Assembly: GCF_000430745.1 (NCBI RefSeq) | Contig: NZ_AUMP01000036.1 | Span: 1-38,622, forward strand | Direction: 5' to 3' | Length of the DNA: 38,622 bases | Source: Fictibacillus gelatini DSM 15865 | Lineage (GTDB): Bacteria; Bacillota; Bacilli; Bacillales; Fictibacillaceae | Part shown: positions 34,650 through 38,622 of the stretch, piece by piece | Position numbering within the stretch: position 1 is the first letter of the stretch | How the letters are laid out: each line of letters starts with the position of its first letter | Position numbers and translations under genes: made by a program | The notes under the pieces: generated by a model | What the model was told of the DNA's origin: nothing | What the model saw: the letters and a program-made list of their open reading frames with translations, nothing else | Databases searched by the model: none

Positions 34650-35285
34650 CTAATATAAGCCGACCGCTTCATGTTTATAGTGTGAGATGTCTCCATGAAG
34701 GCAAATGCGGTGTTTTCCTTCTTCTAATTCTACCTTGCATAAACATGCCGGATGAATATAAGGAGGGTCCCATAATTTTGAAAGAGGCCGCTCTTCAAAA
34801 TAAGCCATCAAGATTTTTATAATAACTGTATGAGTGACGATTAATATGTTCTTCCCTGTATGATTTGCGATGATTCTTTGAAGTTCAGGCAACACTCTTT
34901 TTTGAACATCGATAAACGATTCCCCGCCATTTGCTTCAAATTGCTCCGGATCATTCCAGAAGCTCGAGAACCGCTTTTGATCATTTTCCCGAATAGTGGC
35001 TTGAATTTCCCCTTCCCATACTCCTAAATGCATTTCTTTTAACTGATCTGTTACCTTTATTTGATCTTTTGGTTTTCCACTAATGATTTCCGCTGTCTTG
35101 ACAGCCCTCCCGCTTGAACTCGAATAAATTTCATCAAATTTAATAGGAGCTAACGCTTCACTCAGCCACCTTGCCTGCCATTCTCCTAATTCGGTTAATG
35201 GCGAATCTTTATGACCCTGCATTCGTTTCTCCACGTTCCATTCTGTTTGCCCATGCCTTACGATGTACAATGTTGTTTTTGGCAT
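34650..35285 (-). CDS. Histidine phosphatase family protein (PhoE/GpmB-like)
   Basis: This 211-residue protein of the phosphoglycerate mutase-like branch has catalytic His11 in IVRHGQTEWN, the second Arg region in SSSSGRAVKTAEI, the proton donor Glu near LGVWEGE, and the late His in IVTHTVIIKIL. It is similar in size to PhoE/YhfR-type broad phosphatases of Bacillus. The substrate is not predictable. It stands alone between the transglutaminase-like gene and the MocR regulator. Confidence 0.88.
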   Translation of the reverse strand: MPKTTLYIVRHGQTEWNVEKRMQGHKDSPLTELGEWQARWLSEALAPIKFDEIYSSSSGRAVKTAEIISGKPKDQIKVTDQLKEMHLGVWEGEIQATIRENDQKRFSSFWNDPEQFEANGGESFIDVQKRVLPELQRIIANHTGKNILIVTHTVIIKILMAYFEERPLSKLWDPPYIHPACLCKVELEEGKHRICLHGDISHYKHEAVGLY

Positions 35286-35366
35286 TTTTAAACCTCCATC
35301 TTAACCCCTGTACATATTTTACCAATTTCCATAATATGAGTCTACTACCAATCTCTCTAAACCTTG

Positions 35367-36794
35367 CTATCTATGTCTGTAATACGGAGTCCAGGCGGCA
35401 TTTAAGCGTTCAATTCCATCAGAAATCTCCTCTAACGATAATCCACCAAAGCCAAGAAGAATGAGAGGATCGCCGGCGCTATCCTTTTTCAGCCACATTG
35501 GCGTCGTACTGTATACTTTTACACCCGCTTCTTCCGCTATTTTCACGAGCTGATCTGCGGTCTTATCACTTTTTACTTTTAAAACGATATGTAGCCCTGC
35601 ATCCTGTCCGGTAACGGTGACGTTGGTTTTCATGATGCTTTTTATAGCTTCCAGCAGTGCCGTATGCTTTTTTTGATAAATGGTGCGCATTCTGCGGATA
35701 TGCCGTTCCCATTCGCCGCTTTGGATAAACCCTTGTAACGCTTTTTGATGGAATCTTGAAGCCGTTTGGTCATACATGAACAGCATGCGCTTGTAAATAT
35801 TAAGCAATCGTTCTGGCAATACCATATAGCTAACTCTTATGCCGGGCAAGAGCGATTTTGAAAAGGTTCCAACATATACGACGTTTCCGTGAGCATCCAA
35901 CCCTTGCAGAGAAGGAATCGGCTTGCCCCGATAACGAAACTCCCCATCATAGTCATCTTCAATAATTAAGCCTCCGTTTTCTTCCGCCCATTGGAGAAGT
36001 TTCATTCGTTTCGCAATTGGCATGACCATTCCCATCGGATATTGGTGGGAAGGCGTGACGTAAACCATTTTCGCTCCGCTTTTGCTAAGTGCATCAATGT
36101 GAATTCCATCCTCCTCTAAAGGAATCGGTTCAATTTCGAAGCGAAAATGCTGAAACACATTTCGCACACCGGGATAGCCCGGGTCTTCCATCGCTACTTT
36201 TTTCCCGTCAATTCCGGTAAGTTGGCATATTATTTGTAAGACCACCTGAGTGCCTGAACCGATCACAAGTTGTTCTTCCGAGCAATTAACGCCGCGTGCC
36301 CGCCGAAGATATTTGCTAAGCTCATAGCGAAGTCCACGTTCACCTTGTTTATCGCCGTATGATAGCAAGTCTTTATGATCACGGCTGATGCATTGATTCG
36401 AACATTTGCGCCAGCTGTCAAACGGAAAATGGTTGAAATCAATATTTGACATGTAAAAATCGTAAAGTATGCGTGTCTGTTTCCCGCCAACTTCAGTTTT
36501 AAAAGAGGCGAGGGGCTGTGCAGGCAGAATGCTCCCAAACGATTCCTCTTCTAATTTTATAACATAAAAGCCGCTTCTTTCCCTGCTTTCAATATACCCT
36601 TCTGCAAGAAGCTGTTGATACGCCATTTGTACCGTTGTTTTGCTTATTTTTAAATCATCGGAAAGCCGGCGGATGGATGGAAGCCTCGTTGAAGCAGAAA
36701 GTCCGCTAACTTGAATTTGCTTTTTAAAATATTCATAAAGCTGGATATATAAGGGCTGATTGTCATTTTCATTTAAATTTGGACTGACATCCAC
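35367..36794 (-). CDS. MocR-type regulator (GntR HTH fused to aminotransferase domain)
   Basis: This is a 475-residue PLP-sensing regulator. The N-terminal GntR winged helix (about 13-80) contains STRLPSIRRLSDDLKISKTT and AYQQLLAEGYIESRERSGFY. A fold-type I aminotransferase domain follows with IEDDYDGEFRY and the PLP lysine in GTFSKSLLPGIRVSY. The GTG at 36794 lies 8 bases after GGAG and yields the usual short N-terminus; the open frame to 36941 crosses the divergent promoter. MocR proteins such as PdxR and GabR regulate the divergent neighbour, here a PPOX-fold gene. EnuR, the ectoine-pathway regulator, is also a MocR protein, but this gene is 7 kb from the cluster and more likely serves its neighbour. 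Confidence 0.9.
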   Translation of the reverse strand: MDVSPNLNENDNQPLYIQLYEYFKKQIQVSGLSASTRLPSIRRLSDDLKISKTTVQMAYQQLLAEGYIESRERSGFYVIKLEEESFGSILPAQPLASFKTEVGGKQTRILYDFYMSNIDFNHFPFDSWRKCSNQCISRDHKDLLSYGDKQGERGLRYELSKYLRRARGVNCSEEQLVIGSGTQVVLQIICQLTGIDGKKVAMEDPGYPGVRNVFQHFRFEIEPIPLEEDGIHIDALSKSGAKMVYVTPSHQYPMGMVMPIAKRMKLLQWAEENGGLIIEDDYDGEFRYRGKPIPSLQGLDAHGNVVYVGTFSKSLLPGIRVSYMVLPERLLNIYKRMLFMYDQTASRFHQKALQGFIQSGEWERHIRRMRTIYQKKHTALLEAIKSIMKTNVTVTGQDAGLHIVLKVKSDKTADQLVKIAEEAGVKVYSTTPMWLKKDSAGDPLILLGFGGLSLEEISDGIERLNAAWTPYYRHR

Positions 36795-36807
36795 ATCGTT
36801 CGCTCCA

Positions 36808-36857
36808 ATCTGTACCGTTTTGAAAATTATAAATTGTATCTTTTGTAGTGTACAGAT
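36808..36857. promoter_or_regulatory. Divergent control region with an 8-bp inverted repeat
   Basis: ATCTGTAC at 36808-36815 and GTACAGAT at 36850-36857 are perfect inverse copies with centres 42 bp apart, four helical turns. They lie between the MocR gene and the PPOX gene, where MocR dimers usually bind two half sites. TATAAT at 36864-36869 may be the -10 of the PPOX gene. Confidence 0.6.
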
Positions 36858-36899
36858 AGTTTTTATAATTGTTTTTAAAAACAAAGGAGCGGATTGCAG

Positions 36900-37442
36900 A
36901 TGATCCCTATGAGATATGTACTGAGACAATGTAATGATCAAGAGAAGATTGACAGTTTTTTACGCCAGGCAAAGGTCGGCTTATTAGGGCTTGCAGACGA
37001 CCATCAGCCTTATGTTGTGCCACTTAACTTCGTCTGGTGGAATGATGCCATCTATTTTCATGGCGCAGAGGAGGGCAGGAAAAACAAAATCATGTATGAA
37101 AACCCGGGCGTTTGTTTCACCGTTTGCGCAGAGTATGGCACGATCGCCGATCCCGTACCGGCGAAAACTGATACAGCCTACATGAGCGTGATGCTATTCG
37201 GCAAGGCCAGCCCCGTTGCCGATCTAGATGAAGCAACTGGCGCATTGCAAGCGATGCTTGATAAATATGTGCCCGGATACTATAATCAACCGCTTGCGAA
37301 ACAGCATGTGAACAAATACCGCTCTTCTTACGGAAGTGCCGCCGTTGTCTACCGGATCAAGCCTGATGAGATAACAGCAAAAGAAAACCCGCTCAATCCG
37401 GAAAGCGCCTTTTACCCCGGGCGTCGTGTGGGCGATGATTAA
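36900..37442 (+). CDS. PPOX-fold flavoprotein, NimA-like pyridoxamine 5'-phosphate oxidase family
   Basis: This 180-residue split-barrel flavoprotein has IDSFLRQAKVGLLGLADDHQ, PYVVPLNFVWWNDAIYFHGA, EEGRKNKIMYENPGVCFTV and a late SSYGSAAVVYRIKPDEITAKE, the pattern of the NimA/5-nitroimidazole reductase-like subgroup. The ATG at 36900 is 10 bases after AAAGGAG; the TTG at 36894 is too close. Divergent pairing with a MocR regulator suggests a link to vitamin B6 or amine metabolism. The 21-bp array 3 begins 9 bases after its stop. Confidence 0.87.
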   Translation: MIPMRYVLRQCNDQEKIDSFLRQAKVGLLGLADDHQPYVVPLNFVWWNDAIYFHGAEEGRKNKIMYENPGVCFTVCAEYGTIADPVPAKTDTAYMSVMLFGKASPVADLDEATGALQAMLDKYVPGYYNQPLAKQHVNKYRSSYGSAAVVYRIKPDEITAKENPLNPESAFYPGRRVGDD

Positions 37443-37451
37443 CCTGAGTTT

Positions 37452-37566
37452 GGACAATAACAATCAGTGTTCGGACAATAAAAGTTGGCGTTTGGACAAT
37501 AAAATATGTGTTCCGGACAATAAGGCACACATTTTGGACAATAAATCATATGTTTTAGACAATAAA
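37452..37566. repeat. 21-bp phased repeat array 3: six direct units
   Basis: Cores start at 37452, 37473, 37494, 37515, 37536 and 37557, exactly 21 bp apart, all GGACAATAA or AGACAATAA. Spacers are unrelated. The array points in the same direction as the PPOX gene that ends 9 bases before it. Open frames across it (heptapeptide LDNK-type repeats) lack a ribosome binding site. Confidence 0.9.
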
Positions 37567-37597
37567 CAACATTTCTGGGTTCTTCAAGGGAAAAATT

Positions 37598-37727
37598 GGA
37601 CATCCTGATGGAAAATTTGTCCTTGAGACGTGTTCTATTGGACACAATCAGGCTCTTCGACATAAAATTTGTCCTTGAGACCGGCGATAAAGGACAAATT
37701 CGGGTTTCGTGCAAGGAAAATTGTCCT
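37598..37727. repeat. Cluster of AATTTGTCCTT repeats in both orientations
   Basis: AAAATTTGTCCTTGAGAC occurs at 37612-37629 and again at 37664-37681, 52 bp apart. AAGGACAAATT, the inverse of its core, occurs at 37690-37700, and a looser AAAATTGTCC follows. It continues directly from array 3 but does not keep the 21-bp step. Confidence 0.6.
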
Positions 37728-37749
37728 CTACTTCAAAAATTTAAACGTT

Positions 37750-37784
37750 TAAAAAGACATCCACAATCGTGATTGTGGATGTCT
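37750..37784 (-). terminator. Terminator of the DUF3905-like gene
   Basis: AGACATCCACAATC and GATTGTGGATGTCT make a near-perfect palindrome at 37755-37784, followed on the minus strand by TTTTT. It overlaps the stop codon of the gene. Confidence 0.88.
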
Positions 37785-38142
37785 AATCTTTGCGGTATGA
37801 CACGTCTTTAGCCGGGTGCATGAATGGAACCCCCTGCGGTTTGACCTTTTCTTCTAATAGCTCCTTATTTTCGGCCGTATTCCAGCCGATATCGTTTGTC
37901 GGGTGAACCCATTCGTCTCCTGACATGATCTCGGGATCAGTTTCCGTACTCCAATTGTTTAATGGAGAGTTTTCCGAGTTGTATTTACTGTCTCCGATCA
38001 CGACACCATAGCGATTAACAAACGGCTGCTGCATCTTGATCCCGGTTCCTTTAAACGATGGAGCCTCTATTTGATGCGGCTGTGTTTCATCTAAAATGGG
38101 CGAATCCAATTTTTCGTTTTCATTTTTATCTTTGTCAGTCAT
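37783..38142 (-). CDS. DUF3905-like conserved Bacillus protein
   Basis: This 119-residue hydrophilic protein has a low-complexity acidic/lysine start, then a conserved core: PSFKGTGIKMQQPFVNRYGV, VIGDSKYNSENSPLNNWS, TDPEIMSGDEWVHPTNDIGW. I recall this pattern as DUF3905, found in Bacillaceae; function unknown. No membrane segment or signal. The ATG at 38142 is 8 bases after GAGGTG; the ATG at 38148 is too close. Confidence 0.72.
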   Translation of the reverse strand: MTDKDKNENEKLDSPILDETQPHQIEAPSFKGTGIKMQQPFVNRYGVVIGDSKYNSENSPLNNWSTETDPEIMSGDEWVHPTNDIGWNTAENKELLEEKVKPQGVPFMHPAKDVSYRKD

Positions 38143-38213
38143 ATCCATCCCACCTCACTTGGTTTTAAGTTTTCCAATTGGTGGGGGTTTATGTATGGAC
38201 AGCTTCTTTTCCT

Positions 38214-38233
38214 TTTTAAACAAACGTTTGATT
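38214..38233. promoter_or_regulatory. Palindromic CAAACGTTTG site, copy 2
   Basis: TTTTAAACAAACGTTTGATT is identical to the inverse of 6568-6587. It lies upstream of the DUF3905-like gene and just downstream of rocA. Confidence 0.5.
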
Positions 38234-38237
38234 AAAT

Positions 38238-38270
38238 GCAAAAAACCTCTCCGCTTTTGGAGAGGTTTGC
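38238..38270 (-). terminator. Terminator of rocA
   Basis: AAACCTCTCC at 38243-38252 and GGAGAGGTTT at 38259-38268 form a 10-bp stem. On the minus strand TTTTTTGC follows, 8 bases after the stop at 38278. Confidence 0.9.
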
Positions 38271-38277
38271 AAAAAAT

Positions 38278-38622
38278 TTAAAGCTGTTCGCCTGTCGTCT
38301 TCGCTTGCATATGCAAGATGAGGTAGTCAGGGCCGCCCGCTTTTGAGTCGGTTCCTGACATGTTGAAGCCGCCAAATGGCTGGTAGCCGACAATCGCGCC
38401 TGTACATCCACGGTTGAAGTAAAGGTTGCCGACATGGAACTCTTCTCTTGCGCGTTCGATGTGCTCGCGGTTGTTCGAAATGAGCGCGCCTGTTAAGCCG
38501 TAGTCGGTGTTGTTCGCGATTTCCATCATATGATCGAAGTCACGCGCCTTGCAGAACGCGACAACCGGCCCGAAAATTTCTTCTTGCATTAAGCGGTCGT
38601 TTTCTTTTACATCGGCAATGAT
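38278..38622 (-). CDS. rocA: L-glutamate gamma-semialdehyde (1-pyrroline-5-carboxylate) dehydrogenase, C-terminal part
   Basis: This is the last 114 residues of an ALDH-superfamily enzyme; the frame continues past the window edge. [52 protein letters not shown] and [20 protein letters not shown] are characteristic of the RocA/PruA type, which oxidises glutamate semialdehyde to glutamate in proline and arginine breakdown. The apparent ATG at 38589 is internal. Confidence 0.9.
   Translation of the reverse strand: MIADVKENDRLMQEEIFGPVVAFCKARDFDHMMEIANNTDYGLTGALISNNREHIERAREEFHVGNLYFNRGCTGAIVGYQPFGGFNMSGTDSKAGGPDYLILHMQAKTTGEQL

Overview
The window looks like the chromosome of a low-to-moderate-GC Bacillaceae bacterium. 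Strong AGGAGG-type ribosome binding sites, GTG and TTG starts, a lysine riboswitch, a complete lia envelope-stress operon, LtaS, the gatCAB amidotransferase operon, DgkB, RlmCD and a RocA-type dehydrogenase all fit this group. I cannot name the species from sequence alone.

Layout. (1) 1-3976 is AT-rich accessory DNA: the right end of an IS21-family element, a cassette of three very small regulators, a HTH protein, and a large serine recombinase that carries an in-frame TAA. The recombinase frame ends 12 bases from the rlmCD stop codon, so this is probably the edge of an integrated element. (2) 3988-6398 (minus strand) holds rlmCD and dgkB. (3) 6399-7400 has no intact gene. It holds a candidate structured RNA, a convergent array of 21-bp repeats and the stub of a flavin oxidoreductase gene. 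(4) 7405-11085 holds a PPOX-fold protein, ltaS with a folded leader, and a stand-alone ABC ATPase. (5) 11434-15028 is liaI-liaH-liaF-liaS-liaR. (6) 15043-16305 is a lysine riboswitch driving dapA. (7) 16717-28343 (minus strand) is a ten-gene catabolic cluster. (8) 28510-33308 holds a YitT-family membrane protein, an aminoglycoside phosphotransferase-like pseudogene and gatCAB. (9) 33441-38622 holds a secreted transglutaminase-like protein, a histidine phosphatase, a divergent MocR regulator/PPOX pair, a DUF3905-like protein and the 3' end of rocA.

The catabolic cluster contains relatives of EutB, EutC and the ectoine hydrolase EutD/DoeA, plus an M20 amidohydrolase, an aldehyde dehydrogenase, a homoserine-dehydrogenase-like enzyme, a Cys/Met-metabolism PLP enzyme, a PucR-type regulator and an MHS-type transporter. 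The best reading is a variant ectoine/hydroxyectoine (or related acylated diamino acid) utilisation pathway running towards aspartate semialdehyde. It lacks the classical EutA, the M14-type EutE/DoeB deacetylase, the DoeD transaminase and EnuR. A nearly identical 20-bp motif precedes both of its likely transcription units.

The most unusual non-coding signal is a set of four intergenic repeat arrays, three with the core GGACAATAAA and one with the core ATTCAGCCRA. Each repeats at exactly 21 bp, two turns of the DNA helix, with unrelated sequence between cores. One array is arranged as four direct plus four inverted units.
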